Assembly (NCBI GenBank): GCA_024224155.1
Contig: JAAENP010000050.1
Span: forward strand, 1-64,000
From: a bacterium
Lineage (GTDB): Bacteria > Acidobacteriota > Thermoanaerobaculia > Multivoradales > JAHEKO01
Length of the DNA stretch: 64,000 bases
Direction: 5' to 3'
Shown here: in pieces, positions 51,236 through 58,893 of the stretch
Layout: each line of letters begins with the position of its first letter
Numbering within the stretch: the first letter of the stretch is position 1
The notes under the pieces: generated by a model
What the model was told of the DNA's origin: nothing
Seen by the model: only the letters and a program-made list of their open reading frames with translations
The model's database searches: none
Position numbers and translations under genes: made by a program

Positions 51236-52168
51236 CTACCCTGGCTCGAAGAGTGGATCGACGAACGGAGACGGCGGCGGAAAGGCCCCTTCGGGAAACG
51301 AAGCCGTTCCCGCTGCTCTCAACGTCTCACTGGCATCGAGATATGCTCCCAGAAACCAACCGTAAGCTTGCCAGAGGAGCCTTCGCTCGGTCTTCGAAGC
51401 GCAATGAGCGAAGGGCGCCGGCGAGTGCTTCGATTGGCGGGGCTTGTCGGCAGGGCGCTGTCTCAACACGGACGCGGCACCCAGCGGTTTGGTACCAGTT
51501 TGCACCCCCCGCTCGAGTGTCTCTGACTCGATCTCACGGAGGAGCTGCGCGATCAGAGCTTCTCTTTTCGAACCTGGCAGGTTCTGCAAGCACGGAAGCG
51601 GAGAGAGATGGACTCGCTCGGCCTCGACTAGTTCATCGAAAGAGAGCTCAACACCTCGTCTCCTGGCCACGAACTCCTTGGTTCGGTCAACCCAGATGCC
51701 CTCCAGGGTGTCCTCGCCCAGCTGAGCTTTCAAGGAGGAAACTCCAGGCCACTCCCGTGGGCTTGCGACGAGATTCTCTTTGGCCCCGTGGGCAAGGATG
51801 TAGCGAAGGCGCCCGATCTGGGCCCGCTCTTCCTGACTTACGAGAACCGCTTGATAGCGCCGGCTCCAGACCTTGTCCTTCCAGCCGGTGAGGCGAGCCA
51901 CTTCCTTGGCGAGGTTTCCATTGAGATAGCCCATGAAACGGGCAAGTTGGAGAGCCGATCTGACCGAAAGGAGCAGGTGGTAGTGGTTGGACATGAAGAT
52001 GAAGTCATGGATCTTGACTCCATAGACTCTTTGGGCACGGCCGAGAACGCCGAGTATGAGAGAGTTGAGCTGCGGGCTGGGGCGCAGGAGCAGGCGGCCC
52101 TGGATGGTGCGGGTCGTGACTTCGACGACGGAGCCTTCGGGTGGAATGAAACGGAGTCTTCGTGGCAT
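51236..52168 (-). CDS. REP-associated tyrosine transposase (HUH, Y1 type)
   Basis: The product has 310 residues from ATG 52168. The HUH motif appears as IFMSNHYHLLLSVRS. The Tyr nucleophile region (LARFMGYLNGNLAKEVARLTG, then KVWSRRYQAVLVSQEERAQI) matches the TnpA_REP family that acts on small palindromic repeats. The C-terminal extension (about 130 residues) has a helical PFAHCASKTERRLLWQAYG block of unknown role. It is flanked upstream by CCTTCCTCGG repeats that may be its substrate. Confidence 0.85.
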   Translation of the reverse strand: MPRRLRFIPPEGSVVEVTTRTIQGRLLLRPSPQLNSLILGVLGRAQRVYGVKIHDFIFMSNHYHLLLSVRSALQLARFMGYLNGNLAKEVARLTGWKDKVWSRRYQAVLVSQEERAQIGRLRYILAHGAKENLVASPREWPGVSSLKAQLGEDTLEGIWVDRTKEFVARRRGVELSFDELVEAERVHLSPLPCLQNLPGSKREALIAQLLREIESETLERGVQTGTKPLGAASVLRQRPADKPRQSKHSPAPFAHCASKTERRLLWQAYGWFLGAYLDASETLRAAGTASFPEGAFPPPSPFVDPLFEPG

Positions 52169-52209
52169 CTCATGAGTAAGAGACGCCGAATGGGATCTGT
52201 TTCTGGCGA

Positions 52210-52320
52210 AAATGGTGGAACCTTCCTCGGAGGAACCTTCCTCGGGAGGGCGAAAATGGGGGAAACTTCCTCGGAGAACCTTCCTCGGAACCTTCCTCGG
52301 GGTGAACCTTCCTCCTGGGG
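52210..52320. repeat. CCTTCCTCGG short tandem repeats beside the REP transposase
   Basis: GGAACCTTCCTCGGA, GGAACCTTCCTCGGG, GGAAACTTCCTCGGA, GAACCTTCCTCGGAACCTTC and GAACCTTCCTCCTG follow each other with small spacers. The GAGG/CCTC parts can pair, so each copy may be REP-like. Confidence 0.65.
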
Positions 52321-52457
52321 GGTCAAGGACACTCACGACCGAAACCCGACATTGAGGCTGCTTTCCTCCGGCAGATGAGATCAGTTGTTTCTTTCTGAAG
52401 AAGCAGTTCAAGCTCACCGGTGGTTAGATCAAGAACGCAGCCCTAGCTGCCTGACTC

Positions 52458-53000
52458 GTGTCGGTGAGTAGAATAGCCACAGTGATCCTCAACGACTCGC
52501 GGGGCGACGGGCTTCGGATCGTAACCGGCGTTCGTCGCAATCGATCCGCATGGTTGGTGATGACGCTGCTGCTGTTCTTGTGTGGTTGTTCGAAGTGGAA
52601 CTTCGGTCACCAGTTCCCGCTGCTGTTCGGTGGCCGATCGACCGTCGAGATTTCGGTCTCTTCCGACTTGAATCAGAACTCGCCACTGGCATTCGACCTC
52701 TTGGTCGTCTACGACCAGAAGCTGCTCGAGAGTCTCGAGAAGATGGACGCCGCCACCTGGTTCAAGAACCGCAAGCAGTTCCTCAAGGACCACAGCCACC
52801 AGAAGAAGGTCGAAGCCCATCACTGGGAGTGGGTGCCGGGGCAGCCGAAGCTAAAGCTCGCGCTCCACTTCAGAAAAAATGCTCGCGGCGGTGTGGCGTT
52901 CGGGAACTACCCGTCGGTGGGGGAGCACCGGATTCAGTTCAAGCCACACAAGCACATGCTCGTAACGCTCGGGGAGACGGACTTTACGCTAGTTCAGTAG
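52458..53000 (+). CDS. Lipoprotein resembling type VI secretion-associated proteins
   Basis: The product has 180 residues, start GTG at 52458 or 52464. A basic N-terminus and MTLLLFLCGCSKW give a lipobox LCGC. The mature part (STVEISVSSDLNQNSPLAFD, then LVVYDQKLLESLEKMDAATWFKNRKQFLK and EAHHWEWVPGQPKL) has the pattern I associate with small lipoproteins encoded with type VI secretion genes. No other secretion gene lies in the window. It is a stand-alone gene followed at once by a recombinase tail. Confidence 0.55.
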   Translation: MSVSRIATVILNDSRGDGLRIVTGVRRNRSAWLVMTLLLFLCGCSKWNFGHQFPLLFGGRSTVEISVSSDLNQNSPLAFDLLVVYDQKLLESLEKMDAATWFKNRKQFLKDHSHQKKVEAHHWEWVPGQPKLKLALHFRKNARGGVAFGNYPSVGEHRIQFKPHKHMLVTLGETDFTLVQ

Positions 53001-53110
53001 GGAAGATCGGTCTTCGAGATCGCCGCTTGCCGCACAGGATCGGCTGCCAGGTGCGCATAGCATTGCGTCGAGGCGGCCTGGGTGTGACCGAGTAGTATGC
53101 CGGGAATTCT
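52994..53110 (-). pseudogene. Tyrosine recombinase C-terminal remnant, copy B
   Basis: Reading leftward, GILLGHTQAASTQCYAHLAA then DPVRQAAISKTDLPY and a stop. It contains the nucleophile Tyr region only. The upstream part is cut at RIPGI. Confidence 0.65.
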
Positions 53111-53174
53111 ACCGGCAGAGTGCGTCCGGTAAACTGTTCGTGATGAAGATTGATGCTTTAAGGAGGACCAAAGA

Positions 53175-53621
53175 ATGAGAGCAGCCATCTCCCCCTGGAC
53201 GATGAGTGCGCTGGCACTGACAGGAGTGATCGCTGCCTGCTCCAAGGCGCCGGAGCCGTTGCAGGAAGCGAAACTCGAGACGAGTGCCGCTCATGGACAA
53301 GTGGAAAACGAAGCACCTCTAGCGGAACCGAACTCCGAAGGTTCCCTCCAGATAACGGATTTCATCCGGCTCTGGGTGGCATCAGCGGCTGGTGACGATG
53401 ATGTCTACGATATTCCTGAGAGGGCCGACAAGAACGTCGCGGGCGTGCTGACCACGTTTCACAAAGTCCACCAGACGAAGGAGAGTTCCTATGCTGTCTG
53501 CGTGGACTTCGAGGACGGCGAGAACACGTATGACGTGGATTTCTTTGTTAACCGAACGGCGGACGGGCTAGTGGTAGAGGACCACTATCTCCACCAGGTC
53601 AACGGTGAGTCCATCGAGTAG
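53175..53621 (+). CDS. Small acidic lipoprotein
   Basis: The product has 148 residues with a strong ribosome site (AAGGAGGA) and a lipoprotein signal (ALALTGVIAACSK). The mature part is acidic and looks like a cystatin/NTF2-sized alpha-beta fold (QITDFIRLWVASAAGDDDVYD, ESSYAVCVDFEDGENTYDVDFFVN). No named family. It lies between recombinase tails B and C and is followed by the 26-base repeat. Confidence 0.65.
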   Translation: MRAAISPWTMSALALTGVIAACSKAPEPLQEAKLETSAAHGQVENEAPLAEPNSEGSLQITDFIRLWVASAAGDDDVYDIPERADKNVAGVLTTFHKVHQTKESSYAVCVDFEDGENTYDVDFFVNRTADGLVVEDHYLHQVNGESIE

Positions 53622-53880
53622 GCTGCGTGCGGGCTCTACCCGCCTTCTGGCCCTCGCTCGTAAAACCTGAGCGCAGGTACCTAGTTCAAGTCCTCGCACA
53701 CCTCCGGGTTTACCCCGACTTCCTCAGCCAGCCGCTCGCGTAGCTTCGACACAGCCTCGCCCCGACTCTTGCCTAGGGTGAGCACGTTCGAGTGTTGCGG
53801 CACCCAAGCCTCGTACAGGTCTGCTAGCCCGCACTGGCCAGCCAGCCCAGGACGTAGTAGCTGGAGTTGACCCGGTTTCG

Positions 53881-53906
53881 TGGGCAAGCACATGATCTAT
53901 GGGACC
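53881..53906 (+). repeat. 26-base repeat, second copy
   Basis: TGGGCAAGCACATGATCTAT plus GGGACC, one mismatch to 47156-47181. Confidence 0.6.
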
Positions 53907-53922
53907 GTTTGAGACCGGGTGG

Positions 53923-53944
53923 GGTCCCTCGACCGGGACCTTTT
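53923..53944 (+). terminator. Terminator-like hairpin
   Basis: GGTCCC (53923-53928) pairs with GGGACC (53935-53940) and is followed by TTTT. It would end transcription of the lipoprotein gene. Confidence 0.5.
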
Positions 53945-54068
53945 GAATTGAAAGAGCATCTTGAGATGAGTGTAGAGATAAGCGACGAGCTGGAGTCCGC
54001 GTCAACGCGGATACAGGGTTGTCTTTTCTTGGTGAAGCAAAGCCTAGACAGAATGAGGATCTTTGGAT

Positions 54069-54252
54069 ATGCCCGAGCAATCAACGGGTGAGGGGCAAGG
54101 CCCGGAGCGACGAACCGGCAGGGATCGTCGCTCAGGCGAAGACCGGCGCAAGAGCAAGCGCGGATCAGAAACCTGTTCCCGTTCTCGATGTTCCTGGACC
54201 GCCGCAGCGGCGGAGATCGGCGGAGCGAGAACGACCGCCGCAAGAGCTGATC
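54069..54252 (+). pseudogene. Small RRxGxDRR-repeat protein, frameshifted
   Basis: From ATG 54069 the frame encodes GPERRTGRDRRSGEDRRKSK. The matching second half, FLDRRSGGDRRSENDRRKS plus stop, lies one frame over, ending near 54252. A single-base change near 54160 would join them. Such short Arg/Asp repeat proteins occur in environmental bacteria; their function is unknown. Confidence 0.4.
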
Positions 54253-54330
54253 GGGAGCCAGGTGCGCGTAGCGCTGCGTCGTCGCGGCCTGGGTGCGGCC
54301 GAGTAGCTCCAGTATTCGCGAGGGCGGATG
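54235..54330 (-). pseudogene. Tyrosine recombinase C-terminal remnant, copy C
   Basis: Reading leftward, RILELLGRTQAATTQRYAHL then APDQL; the frame then departs from the family. Only the Tyr-nucleophile block is left. Confidence 0.6.
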
Positions 54331-54352
54331 CGTTGCACCGGACACCACCGCG

Positions 54353-55036
54353 CTACTGCGGGTCGACGCGTTGGCGAATGTGCTCGCGCAGCTGCTGGCC
54401 GCTGTGGCCCTCGAAGGCGGTGAAGCGAAGCCCCATCCCCTGGATGCCCTCGGTTTCCTGAGAAGTGTGACGGATCACCTCGGCATCGCCGGAAATGGGC
54501 TCTGGATCACCCGGCCAGTTGAACGTGAACTTGACCCAAGTCTCGGGCGGCACGAGGTTGCTGGTCGCGACTTTCATTCCGGTCGCCGAGATGTCGCGCG
54601 TCTGGACCATTCGCAGCCCGCTGGGCTTGCCCTCCATGTTCACTTCGAGCCGCGCCATGATGCGCTGGTCGGTCCGCGGCGAGGTTCTGACGAACTGGAA
54701 ACACATCGACACCAGCTCGGATGTCGGAAGGCTTGCCGGCAGTACGGTCAGCCGGCCCGACTCGCCTTGCGACAGCACGCGATAGTCGTTTTCGCCGGCG
54801 ATGACCACTAGGCGAGGAAGTCCGGAAGCACTCAAGCCCGCGACCAACTCGTCGAAGGTCATGTCCTCTAGCGGAAGCACGATGACCAGGAGATCAATTC
54901 CGAGCGTCTCGTGCAACGCGCAAGCGGACGCCCAAGACGGCGAGCGCAAGATCCCGACCACTCGTGGGTCTACGCCGGTTGTAAGGCCTGCCTGAAGATC
55001 CTCGCCGGCGCCGACTGTGACGATCTTCTGTTTCAC
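54353..55036 (-). CDS. PilZ-domain protein with receiver-like N-terminus
   Basis: The product has 227 residues. About residues 1-110 have the alternating hydrophobic strands of a CheY-like fold (KIVTVGAGEDLQ, DLLVIVLPLEDMTFDELVAGL, RLVVIAGENDYRVL). The C-terminal PilZ domain has RIMAR (RxxxR) and TRDISATGMKVATSN (DxSxxG), the two c-di-GMP contacts, and ends with the family-like GMGLRFTAFEG. So it should bind c-di-GMP. Phosphorylation is unlikely, since the expected acidic cluster is not evident. It begins 4 bases after recombinase remnant D ends. Confidence 0.75.
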   Translation of the reverse strand: MKQKIVTVGAGEDLQAGLTTGVDPRVVGILRSPSWASACALHETLGIDLLVIVLPLEDMTFDELVAGLSASGLPRLVVIAGENDYRVLSQGESGRLTVLPASLPTSELVSMCFQFVRTSPRTDQRIMARLEVNMEGKPSGLRMVQTRDISATGMKVATSNLVPPETWVKFTFNWPGDPEPISGDAEVIRHTSQETEGIQGMGLRFTAFEGHSGQQLREHIRQRVDPQ

Positions 55037-55039
55037 GGA

Positions 55040-55246
55040 TCACGACGTTAGCAGCGGGCGTTCCAATGCGGCAAATACGGGAGTCTCAGAATCCGGCAGC
55101 GGAGCCGCGATCTCTCCCGAGATCCTGTCCGCTGCCTGCCTCACATGATCGGCGGCGAGGTGGGCATAGCGTTGCGTTGTCGCGGCCTGCGTGTGTGTCC
55201 GAGCAGCTTGCCGATGATCGGCAGCGAGAGGCCCGCGCCGGCTCAC
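55040..55246 (-). pseudogene. Tyrosine recombinase C-terminal remnant, copy D
   Basis: Reading leftward, TQAATTQRYAHLAADHVRQA then ADRISGEIAAPLPDSETPVF and a stop at 55040. One inserted base in the CACACAC run near 55196 puts the preceding GLSLPIIGKLLG part out of frame. It is the most complete of the four tails. Confidence 0.7.
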
Positions 55247-55295
55247 GGCCTGCCCCTTCGGGTGGTCCCTCTATCGTCACCTCAGGCGTAATCTG

Positions 55296-55389
55296 GAGAC
55301 GCCTCGATAACGGCACACCTGGGAAAACCCAGGGCCGCAAAGCCACGGGTCCTCGCTTCTCCGCGACGGTTGGCACCGAGCACCCGCCA
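55296..55389 (+). ncRNA. Predicted GEMM (cyclic-di-GMP-I type) riboswitch, copy D
   Basis: The core 55301-55348 is 47/48 identical to copy A, including CCGCAAAGCCACGG. It is followed by GGTCCTCGC-TTCT-CCGCGACGG, which can form the second helix, and by the hairpin at 55391-55437, a possible expression platform. It leads the secreted protein gene at 55466. Confidence 0.7.
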
Positions 55390-55390
55390 C

Positions 55391-55437
55391 GAAGACCCTA
55401 AGACCGTCCGGCTGCCGAAGGGCGGATGGGGGTCTTC
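55391..55437 (+). promoter_or_regulatory. Riboswitch expression-platform hairpin
   Basis: GAAGACCC (55391-55398) pairs with GGGTCTTC (55430-55437) around an inner CCGTCC/GGCGG helix, followed by only TT. It may act as a terminator or hide the ribosome site GGGAGG (55455-55460). Confidence 0.5.
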
Positions 55438-55465
55438 TTACCCACTTGCCGAAGGGAGGCAGAGG

Positions 55466-56518
55466 ATGGTGCGCAAAGTTCTTGTCGGTTCGGTCGCGTC
55501 GTTACTTTTGTTGTCGGCACCAACGATGGGCGCGGCGTTTCAATCTCCCGAGCCGGTTTCACCGGGGAGCCCCATTGCGGTAGGAACGACGGCCGAGAGC
55601 TGCCCGACCTTCAGCTGGAGCAGCGTTCCACGGGCCAGTGGCTACAGGCTTGTCATCTATCAGGTTTCCGCTGAAGGCGGCCTGGGTGGAGCTGTGGTTC
55701 GGCACAGCGTTTCGGCCGGTGTTTCTTCCTGGACGCCATCTTTGGAGCAGGGTCTGGCTCCCGGCGGGAGCTATGCCTGGATGATCGGAGCGGTGACGCC
55801 GAAGGGCGAGACGCTGTGGTCAGAACCCGCCCTGTTTCAGGTCGCCGCAACACCCTCACCACAGGAGATCGAACGAGCGTTAGCGGTTCTCGAGGCGGCG
55901 TACCGCGATCGACGTCCGCAAGAGGAAGACGAGGCTTCGCCGAGCGAGAGCCCGGTTGGCGAGGCCGCTCTTGAACCGGCCGGAGCGAGTTTGGTGCCCT
56001 TCCCGGATCTACTGCCCCGTCCGATGGTGCGGTTTGAAGGCGGGGTAGACGTGAAGCCGGACCGGGGCGGTACGCTGGTACTCGGTTCCCTTAGTAGTTT
56101 CAACCTGGCTTTCGACAACAACGAGATCATGGCCCGCAGGGCAGGCCAACCGTCCACTCTTCACCTCAACTGGGAGGGCGGAGCGATCAAGACGGGCGGT
56201 CCGCTGCTGACTCACGACGACGTCGATTTCATGGGCCACGACCTGTGGAACGTCGGCACGTTTGATCTCGGCCACACGCTCGTCGTCGAATCGCGCTGCG
56301 AGAACTTGACAAATTACTCAGTCGCGCTCTGTCCGTATCCATACAAGATCATCGGTGGTGGATGCGCTAGCCTCTACAACAACGAATTGCAGGAATTCGG
56401 AGGTCCCATCACCGGTAGCTATCCCCGTCTTGCACCCCAAGGATGGGTGTGCCACGTGGAACACCTCCGCTCCTGTGATTGGGTAAACGCCTTTGCGATC
56501 TGCGCCGACCTGCGCTGA
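55466..56518 (+). CDS. Secreted protein with fibronectin-like domain, riboswitch-controlled
   Basis: The product has 350 residues. Signal peptide LVGSVASLLLLSAPTMGAAF. Residues 30-125 look like a fibronectin-type-III sandwich (PVSPGSPIAVGTTAESCPTF, SWSSVPRASGYRLVIY, LAPGGSYAWMIGAVTPKGET). A short helix and acidic linker follow. The second half (RFEGGVDVKPDRGGTLVLGS, SFNLAFDNNEIMARR) has the look of a tail-fibre-like base leading to a Cys-rich C-terminus (CENLTNYSVALCPYPYKIIG, GWVCHVEHLRSCDWVNAFAI). This design suits a surface adhesin with a variable binding head. c-di-GMP control of an adhesin is a common logic. Confidence 0.7.
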   Translation: MVRKVLVGSVASLLLLSAPTMGAAFQSPEPVSPGSPIAVGTTAESCPTFSWSSVPRASGYRLVIYQVSAEGGLGGAVVRHSVSAGVSSWTPSLEQGLAPGGSYAWMIGAVTPKGETLWSEPALFQVAATPSPQEIERALAVLEAAYRDRRPQEEDEASPSESPVGEAALEPAGASLVPFPDLLPRPMVRFEGGVDVKPDRGGTLVLGSLSSFNLAFDNNEIMARRAGQPSTLHLNWEGGAIKTGGPLLTHDDVDFMGHDLWNVGTFDLGHTLVVESRCENLTNYSVALCPYPYKIIGGGCASLYNNELQEFGGPITGSYPRLAPQGWVCHVEHLRSCDWVNAFAICADLR

Positions 56519-56539
56519 GGCGGGCAAGCACACCCTGAC

Positions 56540-56653
56540 GCAGCTTTTCGCGCGTATCGCTTGCCGGCCAGCAAGGGCAGCTACTGGTCGAGCGATGCGT
56601 GGACGTGCATCGGGCCCAATGGCGTCATTCCCTGGCGTTCTTGTGCTTCTTGA
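56540..56653 (+). pseudogene. Orphan C-terminal coding piece
   Basis: One frame reads AFRAYRLPASKGSYWSSDAW then TCIGPNGVIPWRSCAS and a stop, with no start. Its Cys/Trp-rich style resembles the C-terminal head of the preceding secreted protein, so it may be the remnant of an alternative head. Confidence 0.4.
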
Positions 56654-56714
56654 CCGAACGTAGGACACTCATCCTGGCTTTTTCTCCCCCATAGCCAGCA
56701 CGAGCAACAAGACG

Positions 56715-57737
56715 ATGGCTCTATTCGAGAGACTCAAATCGGTCGCGCGGTTTGCAGAGTCAGTGAATACGCGCTACTTCGTCACGTCCAAGCTCAAGTG
56801 GCTTCTAGTGAGCACGACTGTTTCCTCGGTTCTGCTTGTTGGAGGATACGAAGTAACCAAGAACGTCCAGTACTATCGCTGGCGAGAGAACTTCGACAAC
56901 TATGGATGGTTCGACAAGGTCACGATACCTTCGCGAAATCCCGTCTTGATGTGGGAATACCGCTCCTACGGCAAGTATGTACATGCACGGATTAGGACGA
57001 ATCGCTATGGATTCAGAGACCGGGATTACAAGTCGACCAAGAAACCCTGCAACACCTTTCGGGTAGCGTTTGCGGGCGACTCCATCACCTTGGGACTGGG
57101 TATTCACCTAAGAGAGACGTTCGTTCGCCAGTTCGAGATGGAAGCGAGTCGGATGAAATCTCAGCCCAGGGTTCAAGCTCTCAATTTCGGCGTGGACGGC
57201 TACAACACGCCACAGATCCTCGAGGTGGTTCGAACGAAAGTGCTGCCCTTTTCGCCGGACAAGGTCGTCTATGTGATGTGTCTGAACGATTTTGATTTCG
57301 ACGAGTCTTCCGGCGAGAAGATCCTATATTTTCGAAAGCCAAAGAGCTTCTTTCTGTTGACGCTCGAGAAGGCTTTGCAAAGACTGCAGGGCGGCGATTT
57401 TCACCGGTTTCATTTCAAGAAAAACAAGATGGTGGTCTTCCAGAGTATTCTGGATATGAAAGAAATTCTGGAACCGAGGGGTATTGATTTTCAGGTGGTT
57501 CTGGTACCGGTCTTCCCTGACCGCCCGCTTACTTTTGACGATTACCCGCTCTTGGATGTGCACCAGGAAATCGGGGAGTTCTCGAAAGAGAAGGCCATTT
57601 CGCTGCTTGACCTGCGAGCAGCTTTTGCCGCGAGCGGAGGATTGCCCAGGGACTATGCCTTGGATGTGTGGCATCCGAACGTTAAGGGACATCGGTTCAT
57701 CGCCGAGCAGTTATTGTCTTCGGTTCTCTCGGACTAG
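56715..57737 (+). CDS. SGNH/GDSL-type hydrolase, membrane-anchored
   Basis: The product has 340 residues. One N-terminal membrane helix (LLVSTTVSSVLLVGGYEV). The SGNH blocks are visible: FRVAFAGDSITLGLGI (block I Ser), LNFGVDGYNTPQILEVV (block II), VVYVMCLNDFDFD (block III Asn) and ALDVWHPNVKGHRFIAEQLL (block V Asp/His). These enzymes usually remove or transfer acyl groups on sugars or lipids at the cell surface. The gene stands alone. Confidence 0.8.
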   Translation: MALFERLKSVARFAESVNTRYFVTSKLKWLLVSTTVSSVLLVGGYEVTKNVQYYRWRENFDNYGWFDKVTIPSRNPVLMWEYRSYGKYVHARIRTNRYGFRDRDYKSTKKPCNTFRVAFAGDSITLGLGIHLRETFVRQFEMEASRMKSQPRVQALNFGVDGYNTPQILEVVRTKVLPFSPDKVVYVMCLNDFDFDESSGEKILYFRKPKSFFLLTLEKALQRLQGGDFHRFHFKKNKMVVFQSILDMKEILEPRGIDFQVVLVPVFPDRPLTFDDYPLLDVHQEIGEFSKEKAISLLDLRAAFAASGGLPRDYALDVWHPNVKGHRFIAEQLLSSVLSD

Positions 57738-57862
57738 CGGACATCCGGGGGCGGCCTCGGTGGGAGCGTCGCGACACAAGAGAGGAGCAGCGCCGGGCGT
57801 CAGCCGAGGCTCTCTTCTGGCGGAAGAGGCCGACACTTCTCAGGGGCGGTCCGTGCGACTCT

Positions 57863-58699
57863 TCAGGGCTCGGTCTCGTGCTCTTCGTAGACCACCGCGT
57901 CGACACCCTGGCGCTCGATTCTGTCCTCGAAGATCTCGACGACGCGGTCGCGCCGTGACAGCAGCATCTTTATCTCGGCCTTGGTGAGACAGCCCTGCAT
58001 CGCGCCGGCGACCTCCTCCCTACTCAACTGCCGCAACCGCGCGAGCAGCGGCGCGTCGATCTTGAGCATGCTTTTCGGCTCCGGCGGGTTCTTGCGGCTG
58101 AGGAAGGCGCGGGTGAAGTCGATCAACCAGATCTTCCAGTCCTTGGTGATTAGGATGTTGCCCGCGTTGAGGTCGGCGTTGCAGACGAGCTGGGTGAAGA
58201 TCTGCCGGCGATAGATCTGATGGTTCCAGGCTTTCGGGTTCGGAGGTTGAATCCGTTTCTCGACCCGCTCCGCTTCCATCATCAGGACATCATCCACCCA
58301 CCAGGTTACGGCGGCCCGCTTGCCCCTTATCACGCGCTCTACCGAAACCGGTACCATTCGCAGTCCCAAGAGCCTGTCCAACCGGTAGGCCGCGATGTTG
58401 TACCGATAGCTGTCGCGAAAGTTGAGCTCGGTGCGCGGCCCGACCTTGGCCCTGCGCTTAATGATGTCGACCGTTTGAATGTGGGCGTCGTGGGTCACCG
58501 AGTCTCGTCTCAACGTGGCGCGACGCGAGCCGGTCACTCCGATCTCGAGTTCTACGATGTCGACGACCTGCGCCTTGAGGAGGAACTCTTCCTTCTGAGC
58601 GTCGGTCCAGTTCCCGGTCTGACTCGCACTCACCGCACCGGCCGCAAGAACTGCCGAAACGACAAGAACGCCCGGGTGCCAGGCCGCGCCGCCGTACAC
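57863..58699 (-). CDS. Exported kinase-fold (HipA/Fam20-like) protein
   Basis: The product has 278 residues from GTG 58699, which has a perfect AGGAGGT ribosome site 3 bases before it; longer starts lack one. A signal peptide (GVLVVSAVLAAGAVSASQ) is followed by about 100 residues and then kinase-like motifs: LVCNADLNAGNILITKDWKI with D...N of the catalytic loop, and WLIDFTRAFLSRK with the metal-binding Asp. YRYNIAAYRLDRLLGL fits the region before. Exported kinases of this fold exist in bacteria, but the target and phosphate donor outside the cytoplasm are unclear. Activity is unproven. Confidence 0.6.
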   Translation of the reverse strand: MYGGAAWHPGVLVVSAVLAAGAVSASQTGNWTDAQKEEFLLKAQVVDIVELEIGVTGSRRATLRRDSVTHDAHIQTVDIIKRRAKVGPRTELNFRDSYRYNIAAYRLDRLLGLRMVPVSVERVIRGKRAAVTWWVDDVLMMEAERVEKRIQPPNPKAWNHQIYRRQIFTQLVCNADLNAGNILITKDWKIWLIDFTRAFLSRKNPPEPKSMLKIDAPLLARLRQLSREEVAGAMQGCLTKAEIKMLLSRRDRVVEIFEDRIERQGVDAVVYEEHETEP

Positions 58700-58893
58700 G
58701 GACCTCCTCTTCCAGTTCCGCGATTCGCCCGACACTTTCTCGAGACCTCGGTGCCCGCTATACCAGCGGTATCCGGCCAGGCACACCCTGACAGACCTGC
58801 CCGACTTTCTTACCGCCTAAGGCGGGAGCGGTCAACCTTCGCAAGAGTGGTGAAAGGAAGTAACGGCGGCTCCGCCTCCCGGCTGGGAGCCCG

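Larger units (their letters stand above)
53622..54234. other. Patchwork intergenic region with small possible frames
   Basis: No confident gene. A minus-strand frame (53681-53893) encodes LYEAWVPQHSNVLTLGKSRG... of HicB-like look but no clear start. A plus-strand ATG at 53966 opens 41 codons (MSVEISDELESASTRIQG). Both may be debris of former genes. Confidence 0.35.

Noticed and set aside
45320-56535. A classical integron cassette array
   Set aside because: The repeated segments code for a recombinase tail rather than forming attC-type sites, and no integron integrase is seen.
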